Origin: Desulfobulbaceae bacterium
GTDB taxonomy: Bacteria > Desulfobacterota > Desulfobulbia > Desulfobulbales > Desulfobulbaceae
Length of the DNA: 52,727 nucleotides
Direction: 5' to 3'
NCBI GenBank assembly: GCA_019163135.1
Contig: JAFLKR010000007.1
Span: 1-52,727 of the forward strand
Shown here: positions 34,696-42,618 of the stretch, in pieces
How positions within the stretch are numbered: the first letter of the stretch is position 1
Layout: the number at the start of each line of letters is the position of its first letter
The notes under the pieces: model-generated
The model's input: only the letters and a program-made list of their open reading frames with translations
The model's database searches: none
What the model was told of the DNA's origin: nothing
Made by a program: the position numbers and the translations under genes

Positions 34696-35475
34696 TCAGC
34701 TTGCCGGCTTGACCGCTTCAATGGTGGCGGAGACGATAAAATCGGTGACCGAGGCTGCAGAAGTCCAGGTGCGAAGAAGTGCTTTGCTCTCTTCCTTAGG
34801 CGATATTTGAATGCGCACAAAACCAGCTGCCCGCAGCATGTTCTCCAACTCGGAGAGCAGAGAGGCACCGGCAACGCACCCGGCATGAAGCGCCATATCG
34901 CGCCTGATAGAATCTGGCAGTTCCGCAGTGGCGACAATATCGGAGATGGCCAACCTGCCACCTGGCTTGAGAACGCGAAATGCTTCAGCAAAGACCCGGG
35001 GTTTATCCGGCGACAAATTGATGACGCAGTTGGACAGGATAACATCAACGCAGTCATTGGCCACCGGCAGATTTTCAATTTCTCCCAAACGAAATTCGAC
35101 ATTGCGATAGCCGTTGTGCTCGGCATTAGCGCGAGCCTTGGAAAGCATTGTCGGGGTCATGTCCACACCGATGACGTGCCCGTACTCACCTACCTGACGG
35201 GCCGCAAGAAAACAATCAAATCCCGCCCCGCTGCCGAGATCAAGGACGATTTCACCAGTTTGCAACGCTGCGATGGCCTGAGGATTGCCGCACCCCAGCC
35301 CTAAATTGGCGCCATCGGGGATAGTCGCCATTTCTTCTGCGCTGTATCCCATCTGGCTTGACCGATCAGGCGCCGGCCCGCTGCAACAGGTCGAACCACA
35401 ACATCCAGCCTCAGCCACCCGGCTATAAACCTCTCGAACCGCCTGTCGCACCCCATCGTTTTCCAGCACACTCAC
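34696..35475 (-). CDS. arsM: Arsenite S-adenosylmethionine methyltransferase
   Basis: 259 residues. An N-terminal Cys-rich segment (AEAGCCGSTCCSG) precedes the methyltransferase core: motif I VLDLGSGAGFDCFLAA, then GVDMTPTMLSKAR, VISNCVINLSPDK-like (ILSNCVINLSPDKPRVF) and VLKPGGRLAISDIV. The Cys of the FDCF and SNCVIN tracts and Cys in HAGCVAGA are those that bind As(III) in ArsM proteins. The enzyme methylates arsenite to less retained species. It lies in a minus-strand group with a thioredoxin-like protein, an ArsP-like permease and ArsR. Confidence 0.92.
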   Translation of the reverse strand: MSVLENDGVRQAVREVYSRVAEAGCCGSTCCSGPAPDRSSQMGYSAEEMATIPDGANLGLGCGNPQAIAALQTGEIVLDLGSGAGFDCFLAARQVGEYGHVIGVDMTPTMLSKARANAEHNGYRNVEFRLGEIENLPVANDCVDVILSNCVINLSPDKPRVFAEAFRVLKPGGRLAISDIVATAELPDSIRRDMALHAGCVAGASLLSELENMLRAAGFVRIQISPKEESKALLRTWTSAASVTDFIVSATIEAVKPAS

Positions 35476-35522
35476 AATGTCCCCCTCGATCGCTTTACGT
35501 TCTCAGACCTCGTTCTGAAGGA

Positions 35523-35753
35523 TCAGCCAATCCAATCTTCCACTTCGCTCTGTTTCGGCACCCGGCCGACACATTTGACCTGACCGTCTATGACGACTGC
35601 AGGAGTCGAGAAAATGCCTAGTTTGGCAATATCCTGAAAATCGCTCACCTTTATGACGCTAGCTTCAATTCCTTTTGCTGCAATCGCGGCTTCAACAATT
35701 TTCTGTGTTTTTTCACAGGAGGCGCAACCTGGCCCGCATACTTTGACTTCCAT
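35523..35753 (-). CDS. Small thioredoxin-fold protein (redox-active disulfide protein 2 type)
   Basis: 76 residues: MEVKVCGPGCASCEKTQKIV, with Cys6, Cys10 and Cys13 (CxxxCxxC), then a thioredoxin-like alpha-beta core with the cis-Pro in FSTPAVVIDGQVKCVGRVP. This short thioredoxin family commonly sits beside ArsP-type permeases and arsM. It probably supplies reducing power or handles the metalloid during export (inference). Only 18 bases separate it from the permease gene, same strand. Confidence 0.87.
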   Translation of the reverse strand: MEVKVCGPGCASCEKTQKIVEAAIAAKGIEASVIKVSDFQDIAKLGIFSTPAVVIDGQVKCVGRVPKQSEVEDWIG

Positions 35754-35771
35754 TATTACCTCATTTGAATT

Positions 35772-36863
35772 TCAGATTATCATGTTGAAGAAATACCCGG
35801 TGAAAAGGATACCGCCTCCCACTACCAAAACAAAAACAGCGATCAATTTTGGTTTGAGAACTTTACGGAGGATAATCATCTCCGGAAGGGAAAGGGCGAT
35901 CACGCTCATCATGAACGCCAGTACAGTCCCCAGAGCGGCCCCTTTTCCAAGTAAAGCTTCCACCACAGGAACAATACCAGCGGCATTGGAGTACATGGGA
36001 ATGCCCACCGCGACCGCAGCAGGAACTGACCACCACACGTCTTTACCCATAATTGAAGCCATGAAATCCTCGGGGACATATCCATGAATGAGGGCCCCGA
36101 CAGCAATCCCGGCAACTACATACATCCAGACCTTGCCCACAATTTCATGAACAGCTTCCTTTCCCCTGTCGAATCGATCATGCCAGCTGAGTTGTTCCTC
36201 AATGACGAGGGCCTCCCCGGCCCGCAGTTCCTGCACCCAATCCTCAATCCAGGTCTCGAGCTTCAACCGACCGATAATCCAACCAGAAATCATGGCGACC
36301 AGCAGACCGGTACCAAGATAGAGGGCCGCCACCTTCCAGCCGAGCAGTCCATAGAGCAGCACCAAGGCAATCTCGTTGATCATCGGCGCGGCCACAAGAA
36401 ATGAAAAAGTCACCCCCAGCGGCACACCGGCCTGTACAAAACCAATAAAAAGAGGGACAGCCGAACAGGAACAAAACGGGGTAACGATCCCGAGCAGGGC
36501 TGCCATCACGTTGCCGGCGGTTTCCCGCTTGCCTGCCAGGTATTTACGGGTGCGCTCCTGAGTGAAAAACGACCGGATCATACCGATAATAAACACAATC
36601 AAGGTCAGCAGCATCATGACTTTGGGCGTATCATAGACAAAAAACTGCACAGCGCCGCCGAGCTGACTCCCTTTTTCGATACCAAGCAAGGAATAGGTAA
36701 AATAAAAGGAAAAAGGCTCGAGTTGTTTGTAAACGACCCACCAAAACCCGACGGTGAGGAGGCTGATAACACTGATTTTTCCCCAATGGACGTTCTTGGT
36801 CACAGCCACCTCGCCATCTGGCGGTTTGGCACCGCAACAACCGGTAGATTTAATCGGTTCCAT
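35772..36863 (-). CDS. ArsP-type permease (DUF318 family)
   Basis: 363 residues with about eight to ten membrane helices. The family signature is GIVTPFCSCSAVPLFIGFVQAGVPLGVTFSFLVAAPMINE, containing the CSCS Cys pair; a second copy-like region is AVAVGIPMYSNAAGIVPVVEALLGKGAALGTVLAFMMSV. Characterised members export trivalent organoarsenicals. An N-terminal CCGAKP motif could bind metalloid in the cytoplasm. The start overlaps the arsR stop by 14 bases, so the two are cotranscribed. Confidence 0.88.
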   Translation of the reverse strand: MEPIKSTGCCGAKPPDGEVAVTKNVHWGKISVISLLTVGFWWVVYKQLEPFSFYFTYSLLGIEKGSQLGGAVQFFVYDTPKVMMLLTLIVFIIGMIRSFFTQERTRKYLAGKRETAGNVMAALLGIVTPFCSCSAVPLFIGFVQAGVPLGVTFSFLVAAPMINEIALVLLYGLLGWKVAALYLGTGLLVAMISGWIIGRLKLETWIEDWVQELRAGEALVIEEQLSWHDRFDRGKEAVHEIVGKVWMYVVAGIAVGALIHGYVPEDFMASIMGKDVWWSVPAAVAVGIPMYSNAAGIVPVVEALLGKGAALGTVLAFMMSVIALSLPEMIILRKVLKPKLIAVFVLVVGGGILFTGYFFNMII

Positions 36864-37224
36864 TCTCAGTACCTTTAACTTTCAGATTAGACACCCGAAG
36901 ACAGGCAGCCGCAGGCAAAGCTTTGAGCATTTCCTGTAACCCATTGTCATCATTCAGCCAATTTTTCAGAGTGACCAGCATAGTGCCCGCATACTCCGAT
37001 TCACTGCCATCCGATTGGCTGTATATCATCCAGGTCCCCTGGCGGACCTTTTTCACCAGCCCCGCATCTTCAAGAATTTTCATGTGACTGGAAACAGTCG
37101 GCTGGGCGAGCCCCAACACTTCGGTGATCTCGCAAACACAGAGCGCCTTATTTTCCAGGAGCTTCAGCACTCGGACCCGATTGGGATCTGACAGAGCCTT
37201 CATGACACGTAAAAATAGTTTCAT
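36850..37224 (-). CDS. arsR: ArsR-family metalloregulator
   Basis: 124 residues, winged helix: FLRVMKALSDPNRVRVLKLLE, then ALCVCEITEVLGLAQPTVSSHMKILEDAGLVKKVRQGTW. The CVCE tract in helix alpha-3 is the classic ELCVCDL arsenite site, so As(III) or Sb(III) is the likely inducer. It heads the minus-strand operon arsR-permease-thioredoxin-arsM, and a candidate operator lies just upstream. The divergent thioredoxin-ccdA genes start 245 bases away and could share this control. Confidence 0.92.
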   Translation of the reverse strand: MKLFLRVMKALSDPNRVRVLKLLENKALCVCEITEVLGLAQPTVSSHMKILEDAGLVKKVRQGTWMIYSQSDGSESEYAGTMLVTLKNWLNDDNGLQEMLKALPAAACLRVSNLKVKGTENGTD

Positions 37225-37247
37225 ATGTTGCCGATTCGTATTATTCC

Positions 37248-37268
37248 TATATTCAAGTTTTTAAATAT
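37248..37268. promoter_or_regulatory. Candidate ArsR operator
   Basis: Inverted repeat TATATTCAA-GTT-TTTAAATAT, 7 of 9 arm positions pairing, 24 bases upstream of the arsR start in an AT-rich stretch. The ATATTCAA-type half-site resembles ArsR/SmtB boxes. Assigned by position and symmetry only. Confidence 0.45.
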
Positions 37269-37468
37269 GTAAGCGTGACGGAAAGAGCCGTCAACTCTTT
37301 TTCACTATCCGACCCACTCTGCAACCCAACTGGAGTGCCAGTGGTGCACGTCGGGCTTGGACAGCCATCGACCTGATTACTTTAATCATTAACGCCTGAT
37401 TGATTTGCCAGACAAGCATGCAATTATCATTCAGGACAATTTATCATCTTTAACCAAAGGAATTGGAT

Positions 37469-37861
37469 GTGAATAAGGATCTCGTCCAGGGCCTCTTCCT
37501 GGCTCTTGTTTTATCCACGACGATAGGACTGGTATCGGCAACAACCCTGGTCAGGGCTGAGCAATTACCACAGGTCCCTGTCCCCGGAATGGTGACCATG
37601 GTGGATTTGGGTGCGAAGAAATGCATCCCTTGCAAAATGATGGCACCGATCATCGAAGAACTGGCCAAAGAGTATCAAGGGCGAGTCGCTGTCCTTTTCA
37701 TCGATGTATGGGAAAACCCCAGTGCTGGCCCGCAATATGCGCTCCGCTCCATCCCTACCCAAATTTTTTATGATGCCAACGGAAGAGAAATTTCCCGGCA
37801 TGAGGGCTTTATGGATAAAGAATCCATCGTTGCAGTGTTTAAGCAACAGGGAGTTAAGTAG
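37469..37861 (+). CDS. Exported or membrane-tethered thioredoxin
   Basis: 130 residues. N-terminal hydrophobic signal/anchor (LFLALVLSTTIGLVSATTLV) followed by the thioredoxin fold: MVDLGAKKCIPCKMMAPIIEEL (active site CIPC), VAVLFIDVWENP and the cis-Pro loop SIPTQIFYDANGREI. GTG 37469 is preferred, with AAAGG eight bases upstream; the TTG at 37463 is too close to that site. The ccdA gene follows after three bases, so the pair likely moves electrons from the cytoplasm to the outer face. The position beside arsR suggests a link to arsenic handling. Confidence 0.85.
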   Translation: MNKDLVQGLFLALVLSTTIGLVSATTLVRAEQLPQVPVPGMVTMVDLGAKKCIPCKMMAPIIEELAKEYQGRVAVLFIDVWENPSAGPQYALRSIPTQIFYDANGREISRHEGFMDKESIVAVFKQQGVK

Positions 37862-37864
37862 ATT

Positions 37865-38572
37865 GTGGATCAGATTTTTCTCACCATCAATTCATGGATG
37901 AACCAAGGACTCTTGCTCGGAGGCCTAGGTTGTTTTTTATGGGGCATGGTCAGCGTTCTGTTCAGCCCCTGCCACCTGGCGTCCATACCGCTTATCGTCA
38001 GTTATGTCGCCGGTCAGAATCAAATCATTGCAGGACGTAAAGCGGTGGTTTATGCGGCACTGTTCACGGTGGGCTTGTTTATCACGATTGCTGCTATCGG
38101 TTTCATCTGTGCTTTACTTGGCCGCATGCTCGGCGATGTCGGCCCCTATATGAATATTGTAGTGGGAGCGATTCTGGTATGGGTGTCCCTCGATATCCTC
38201 GGGGTCGCCAAGTGCTCGATGTCCAGCGGTCTCCTCGCCAAAATCAAGGTGAAAGGGATGCTTGGAGCTTTCGTTCTCGGCTTGGCCTATGGTATCCTTT
38301 CCGGTTCCTGTACCTTTGGATTTATAGCACCCATTCTCGCTCTCATTACAATTCAACAGAAAATCCTTACAGGTGTTATTTTTATTCTTCTGTTTGGGCT
38401 TGGTCACTGTCTCCCCATCGCCCTGGCCGGAAGTTCAGCTGCGTTGGTGCAACGTTTTTTGGCCAACAGCACATGGCAACAAGGGAGCCAAGTATTCCGT
38501 AAATTGGCAGGAGTCTGCATAGGAGCACTAGGCATTTACTTTATAAGCCTACCCATGATGGCAATCGTTTAG
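37865..38572 (+). CDS. ccdA: Cytochrome c biogenesis protein CcdA / DsbD-type electron transporter
   Basis: 235 residues, six membrane helices. The two redox Cys are in VLFSPCHLASIPLIVSYVAG and SGSCTFGFIAPILAL, the standard Pro-Cys positions of CcdA. It carries thiol electrons across the membrane to a partner, here almost certainly the thioredoxin encoded three bases upstream. Start is GTG 37865. CcdA-thioredoxin pairs next to arsenic or mercury genes are known in anaerobes. Confidence 0.9.
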   Translation: MDQIFLTINSWMNQGLLLGGLGCFLWGMVSVLFSPCHLASIPLIVSYVAGQNQIIAGRKAVVYAALFTVGLFITIAAIGFICALLGRMLGDVGPYMNIVVGAILVWVSLDILGVAKCSMSSGLLAKIKVKGMLGAFVLGLAYGILSGSCTFGFIAPILALITIQQKILTGVIFILLFGLGHCLPIALAGSSAALVQRFLANSTWQQGSQVFRKLAGVCIGALGIYFISLPMMAIV

Positions 38573-38855
38573 TGCGTAAACGAGCATAAAATGCCGGCAA
38601 CCTGAGTGAGCATGTAACGCGCTCTTTCCGCATTTGCTTTGGAAGGCAGTATCTCTAGCAACATAAAAAGTTGCGAAGAACAAGCACGTTACGTTGCATC
38701 AAGGATTGCGTCATCAGGGGCGAAGCCCCCAACCGGATCGCAATTGAGATGGGCTCTACGTAATTGAGAACTGCAGACCAATAACAAAAATATTGGCTTT
38801 GAAATGTACGAAAACAAATCTGAACAAATCCATTTTTACTTTTCGGAGATCTTCA

Positions 38856-39824
38856 GTGGAACATAATCACACGCATGCCCCCAATAATTTCAACCGTGCT
38901 TTTGCCATCGGCACGGCGCTCAATATTATTTTTGTTTTAATTGAGGCTGGTTACGGCGTTATCTCCCACTCATTAGCCCTGATTGCCGATGCAGGACACA
39001 ATTTAAGCGACGTGATTGCCTTGCTCCTTGCCTGGGGTGCCATAACTGTTGCCAAACGGTCGGCGACAGCACGATATACCTTTGGTTTCAAGAAAGGAAC
39101 CATCCTCGTCTCCCTGGGCAGTTCCCTTTTTCTGTGTGTCGCTATTGGTGTCATACTATGGGAGGCGTTGATCCGGTTGCGCTCCCCTGTACCAGTGAAC
39201 GGCATGACCATTACGGTGGTCGCTGCTATCGGTGTGGTTATTAATACATTGACAGCCTTATTGTTCATGACTGGAAGAAAAAACGATCTGAATATCAAAG
39301 GAGCTTTTCTCCACATGGCTGCGGATGCTGCAGTATCCGCCGGAGTGGTGGTGTCGGGGTTGGCCATCCGTGCCACCGGCTGGAATATTCTTGATCCAAT
39401 GATCTCGATAGCGATAGCGTTTGTTATTCTCTTTGCCGGGTGGGGGCTATTGAAGGATTCCTTGCACCTGACCTTAGCCGGGGTGCCTGCGCAGATCGAT
39501 GCGGTCGCGGTACTACGTTACCTGACCGGACTGCCCGGAGTGCAAGGCATCCATGATCTCCATATTTGGGCGGCGAGTACCACAGAAAATGTCCTGACGA
39601 CGCATCTGGTTATGCAATCTGGTGGCAGTGATGCATTCCTGCACGAGACCGCCGAATACCTGCATCATCATTTTGACATTCACCACACAACCATTCAAAT
39701 CGAACGAAGCGATATAAGCGGTATCTGCCACACTGAAAACACGAACGGGCAAGGTCGCTGCTGGCCTGGAAGGCAGGGGGATTCTCAATCCGCTACTTGT
39801 CCAACGGTGGACCACTCGCATTGA
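38856..39824 (+). CDS. Cation diffusion facilitator (CzcD-like)
   Basis: 322 residues from GTG 38856. MEHNHTHAPN is a His-rich start, followed by six membrane helices. The metal sites are in HSLALIADAGHNLSDV (helix 2, HxxxD) and HMAADAAVSAGVV (helix 5, HxxxD), the zinc-type CDF signature. The C-terminal cytoplasmic domain has GVQGIHDLHIWAAS. CGGAG lies eight bases upstream; an earlier start at 38793 would add 21 unlikely residues. An unusual tail after the domain has two His and three Cys (ICHTEN, RCWPGR, TCPTVDHSH). Exports Zn2+, Co2+ or Cd2+ by proton exchange. Confidence 0.88.
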   Translation: MEHNHTHAPNNFNRAFAIGTALNIIFVLIEAGYGVISHSLALIADAGHNLSDVIALLLAWGAITVAKRSATARYTFGFKKGTILVSLGSSLFLCVAIGVILWEALIRLRSPVPVNGMTITVVAAIGVVINTLTALLFMTGRKNDLNIKGAFLHMAADAAVSAGVVVSGLAIRATGWNILDPMISIAIAFVILFAGWGLLKDSLHLTLAGVPAQIDAVAVLRYLTGLPGVQGIHDLHIWAASTTENVLTTHLVMQSGGSDAFLHETAEYLHHHFDIHHTTIQIERSDISGICHTENTNGQGRCWPGRQGDSQSATCPTVDHSH

Positions 39825-39862
39825 GGCTCATTCCGACAGGTAAAGTGATTATTGCAAGCCGT

Positions 39863-40315
39863 TTAATGCGGAAGGGTCTCGGGCAAGGATTCGACAAAAA
39901 AACGAATCTGATCGCGAACTGTACGGAAGGCATGGAGGATCTCTTCTTCCGAAGATGCCGTTTTCACCATTTGGGCAGGATCAGGAAAGCCCTGATGGAT
40001 GGTTCGCCCCGGAAAATAAGGACACGTTTCATGGGCGTGACCGCAGAGGGTGATGATGTAATCAAAGGTCGCAACCGGCAACTCTTCCACCAACTTGGAG
40101 CGCTGGTCGGAGATATCGACACCCGCCTCGGCCATGACCCGAACCGCATAAGAATTCAACCCGTGTTTTTCGATGCCGGCCGAATATGGCGCAATGACGT
40201 GCGCCCGCAAATGCCGCGCCCAGCCCTCGGCCATTTGACTGCGGCAGGAATTGCCGGTGCAGAGAAAGAGGATGGTGTATTTCGCTTTCGATTCTGCTGA
40301 ATTCGAGATGCTCAT
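39863..40315 (-). CDS. arsC: Arsenate reductase, thioredoxin-coupled low-molecular-weight phosphatase type
   Basis: 150 residues. The P-loop CTGNSCRSQMAEGW near the N-terminus carries the nucleophilic Cys. The redox pair expected near residues 80-90 is in LCGHAHETCPYFPGR (Cys about 91 and 98). FPDPAQ gives the catalytic Asp. This is the pI258-type ArsC, which reduces arsenate to arsenite with thioredoxin. It is convergent with the CDF gene, 38 bases away. No arsenite pump of the ArsB/Acr3 type is in the window, so methylation (ArsM) and the ArsP-like permease may complete the route. Confidence 0.92.
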   Translation of the reverse strand: MSISNSAESKAKYTILFLCTGNSCRSQMAEGWARHLRAHVIAPYSAGIEKHGLNSYAVRVMAEAGVDISDQRSKLVEELPVATFDYIITLCGHAHETCPYFPGRTIHQGFPDPAQMVKTASSEEEILHAFRTVRDQIRFFVESLPETLPH

Positions 40316-40487
40316 AGCAATATCCTCCCTTCTGTCATTATAAGTTGAATTCTGCTCTCACATTTTTACTTTTCTTGCCTTCGACATTTCTAGCAAGATT
40401 CAGCTCTAGATCATAGGTAATTGCAGGAGTGATTTTGAATTACGCAAAGTGAGGAGACGTGAGGAGTAACTTTGAGGCTGAGATGCA

Positions 40488-41282
40488 TTAACTCTTCGCC
40501 ATTGGAGCTTTGGGCACCCCACCGCTGTGACATTCCATACAGTTGGGCTGAGCGTTAATGCCGTGGTCGGAAAGCGGCGTCCAGTCGCCCTCTTCCTCGT
40601 ATTTACCATCCTTCCAGAGGTTAAGCAGTTCGACCAGGTGATAAGCAACACTCGCTGTAACCCGGGCGCAACGATCTTTACGTTCGGGGCTGCCCACGGG
40701 TTTGTCGGAAACGGCCATCCATTTGCCGACCGAAACGTGACAGAGGGGTGATTCACTGATGGTTTGCGGAATAAAATCTCTGATCTTCGGCTCTTTCGGT
40801 TTAAAAACAGGGAGGGCGGTCTCGCAATACCACTGCATGATATCGGTGCCGATCAGGTGTCCCTCGTCAGCACCCGCAATCCGGGGGCCAATGATCAAAT
40901 TGGAAACGATATTGGCCCCTGCGTTTGAACCGCAGATCGTTCCCCAACCGGCCACGCCGCCTTCGAGAAAGACAAAGGCGTCGATGGGAAAAGAAGTGTA
41001 CGGCTCGCCGACCTTCTCCCGGAGTTGGGTGAACACGCTGCTGATCACCGCGCAGCCGCAGTACACCCGGTACCATTCTTTATACGCAAGTTCGGCGGTG
41101 GTGGTCGGGTCGAGTTTTTCATAGGGCCAAGGCCATTTTTCGGTGGCGCCGCCCATGGCCCTGGCCGGTTGCAGCACCCCTCCAAGATGCGCCAGGGCAG
41201 CGGTTGTGGCCAGTGCCCCTGTCCCGAGCATCCATTGCCGACGGGATAATCCTGTCTTCCTCTCCTCATTCACAGAATGCAT
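40488..41282 (-). CDS. Split-Soret cytochrome c-like protein (C_GCAxxG_C_C family)
   Basis: 264 residues. Twin-arginine signal LSRRQWMLGTGALATTAALA. The family Cys pattern is CGCAVISSVF, ICGSNAG, WYCETA and LCHVSVGKW, and a haem-binding CMECH lies near the C-terminus. Split-Soret cytochromes, known from Desulfovibrio, are periplasmic dimers with clustered haems and an Fe-S centre; their job is unclear. Only one canonical CxxCH is visible here. AGGAG precedes ATG 41282. It follows the tetrahaem gene by 42 bases on the same strand. Confidence 0.88.
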   Translation of the reverse strand: MHSVNEERKTGLSRRQWMLGTGALATTAALAHLGGVLQPARAMGGATEKWPWPYEKLDPTTTAELAYKEWYRVYCGCAVISSVFTQLREKVGEPYTSFPIDAFVFLEGGVAGWGTICGSNAGANIVSNLIIGPRIAGADEGHLIGTDIMQWYCETALPVFKPKEPKIRDFIPQTISESPLCHVSVGKWMAVSDKPVGSPERKDRCARVTASVAYHLVELLNLWKDGKYEEEGDWTPLSDHGINAQPNCMECHSGGVPKAPMAKS

Positions 41283-41324
41283 GGTGTCTCCTTTTTGTTA
41301 CAATTATCGGGTCATGATTAAAAA

Positions 41325-41723
41325 TTATTTCTTGGTGTGACAGACACCACACCTGGCAAGATCCTTGTCTTGCTGGAGGTGACATTCCATACAGAGCATA
41401 TGACTGGCACGCTTGAGCGTCGCTATCCTTTCCGGCATGCCAGTCTTGCGATTGTGACAGGTTTCGCATTTTTCTATTTTCTGCCCAGCGACATAATCAA
41501 TCATTTTCCTGTTGGCACCCTTGCCATGATGACAGCCGTCGCACTCCAACCACTGATGCTTCTGGTGCGGTAGATAAGCCGGTTTAGCCACTTTCTCCGT
41601 ATCTATTTGGGACTGAATAACGACTCTTTCCGGCCCGTTGTCTTCATTTGCAAAAGCAACTTGGGCACCGAAAATTGCGCAGCATACCGCGAGGATCGTT
41701 CCGTGCACAACGGAAGGTCTCAT
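41325..41723 (-). CDS. Periplasmic tetrahaem c3-type cytochrome
   Basis: 132 residues from ATG 41723 (AGGAG eight bases upstream; an ATG at 41744 would overlap that site). Signal peptide ending near AQVAFA, then four CxxCH haem sites: CDGCH, CETCH, CMECH and CGVCH. Additional His in LPHQKHQW, HGKG and RASHM can be axial ligands, as in cytochrome c3 / class III cytochromes, which shuttle electrons in the periplasm of sulfate reducers. First gene of a two-gene unit with the split-Soret cytochrome. Confidence 0.9.
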   Translation of the reverse strand: MRPSVVHGTILAVCCAIFGAQVAFANEDNGPERVVIQSQIDTEKVAKPAYLPHQKHQWLECDGCHHGKGANRKMIDYVAGQKIEKCETCHNRKTGMPERIATLKRASHMLCMECHLQQDKDLARCGVCHTKK

Positions 41724-41879
41724 ATTCTTTTCTCCTGATTGCAATTTGTATTGATCAACATAATAGAACCCGACGTGTTGCGATTGACTACCGACACATA
41801 CGAGCCATATCGAACAGTTAATTGAAATAATAGAGAATTATAACGATTCGAACTCGTCTCGACCGGCAGTTCACCCTAT

Positions 41880-41903
41880 CGTTATATTTTATATAATATA
41901 TTG
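41880..41903. promoter_or_regulatory. ModE-like palindrome upstream of the cytochrome pair
   Basis: CGTTATAT (41880-41887) and ATATATTG (41896-41903) form near-symmetric half-sites separated by 8 bases, similar to the E. coli ModE site (CGNTATATA...TATATAACG). A reversed half-like TTATAACGAT lies 40 bases to the left. It is about 160 bases upstream of the cytochrome start and 200 bases beyond the end of a ModE-like gene. Assigned by similarity only. Confidence 0.35.
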
Positions 41904-41977
41904 ATGTCAACAAAAAAATCCCGGGAAAAGGGAAGGAGAAAACAATTCTAGGAATAGTTCTATGTTAAGAAAAACGG

Positions 41978-42103
41978 AACAGGGATTGTCACCGCCGATC
42001 ACTTTTGACCACCCGCCAGCGATTTGCGACCAGACCCTAAGGGTGGGTCGGAAAAAGGATCTCGGGTGGGTCAGTTTTTAATCGACGGCGATAAACAGGG
42101 ATT
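41978..42103. mobile_element. MITE-like element or collapsed IS end-pair
   Basis: Direct repeats AACAGGGATT (41978-41987 and 42094-42103) flank about 106 bases. The inner ends are imperfect inverted repeats of about 28 bases: TGTCACCGCCGATCACTTTT-GACCACCC on the left against the complement of GGGTGGGTCAG...ATCGACGGCGATA on the right. The 'TGTCACCGCCGAT...TTGACCACCC' look is typical of IS21-family termini. No transposase remains. The right repeat overlaps the stop codon of the ModE-like gene. Confidence 0.55.
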
Positions 42104-42482
42104 AAAGAGTTTCATGCTCTATCCAGCCTTGGAATCTTTCCATAAGTTGTGAAAAATCATGAATGGCCTGTTTGCCCGAGTCCGTCAACCAGGCACCGCC
42201 TCCTTGACGCCCCCCTGCTTGTTTTTCAACCAGAGGCTCTGGAGCCAGGGCATTCATGTCTTCAACCAGATGCCAGGCATGGCTGAAACTCATCTGCATA
42301 GATTTCGCTGCGGCGGAAACCGAGCCATATTCCCCGATACGTTCAAGGAGCCTAATTCGGCCCCAGGAGAGATAGGCTTGCCCTTCATTCTCAATCCAAA
42401 TACGTCCTTTTATCTGTAATCCTCTGCTCACCCGACTAGAGGCCATGGCATTCTGCTCGTTATCTTTTCTCACCTTTGGCAT
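42102..42482 (-). CDS. ModE-like winged-helix regulator (DNA-binding domain only)
   Basis: 126 residues from ATG 42482 (GAGAG four bases upstream); ATG 42515 is also possible. GRIWIENEGQAYLSWGRIRLLERI followed by YGSVSAAAKSMQMSFSHAWHLVEDMN and the wing LVEKQAGGRQGGGAWLTDSG are the ModE N-terminal DNA-binding domain. The molybdate-binding TOBE (Mop) domains of ModE are missing, so sensing must depend on another protein or a different signal. Last gene of the mod operon, 103 bases after modB. Confidence 0.85.
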   Translation of the reverse strand: MPKVRKDNEQNAMASSRVSRGLQIKGRIWIENEGQAYLSWGRIRLLERIGEYGSVSAAAKSMQMSFSHAWHLVEDMNALAPEPLVEKQAGGRQGGGAWLTDSGKQAIHDFSQLMERFQGWIEHETL

Positions 42483-42618
42483 AAAACTCTCGCTGGAAGG
42501 GATAGATCTGTACATGGTGCTCAGCGTGAGGGAGCATCAGGATTTCTCCCCCTAAGGAGTACTGAAATTAAGTGATGGCAGCAAGCCCAATCGGGAAAAT
42601 CAAAACTTCATACCATGA

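Noticed and set aside
38716-38730. GGGGC-GAA-GCCCC hairpin as terminator
   Set aside because: No U-run follows and it lies far from both flanking genes.
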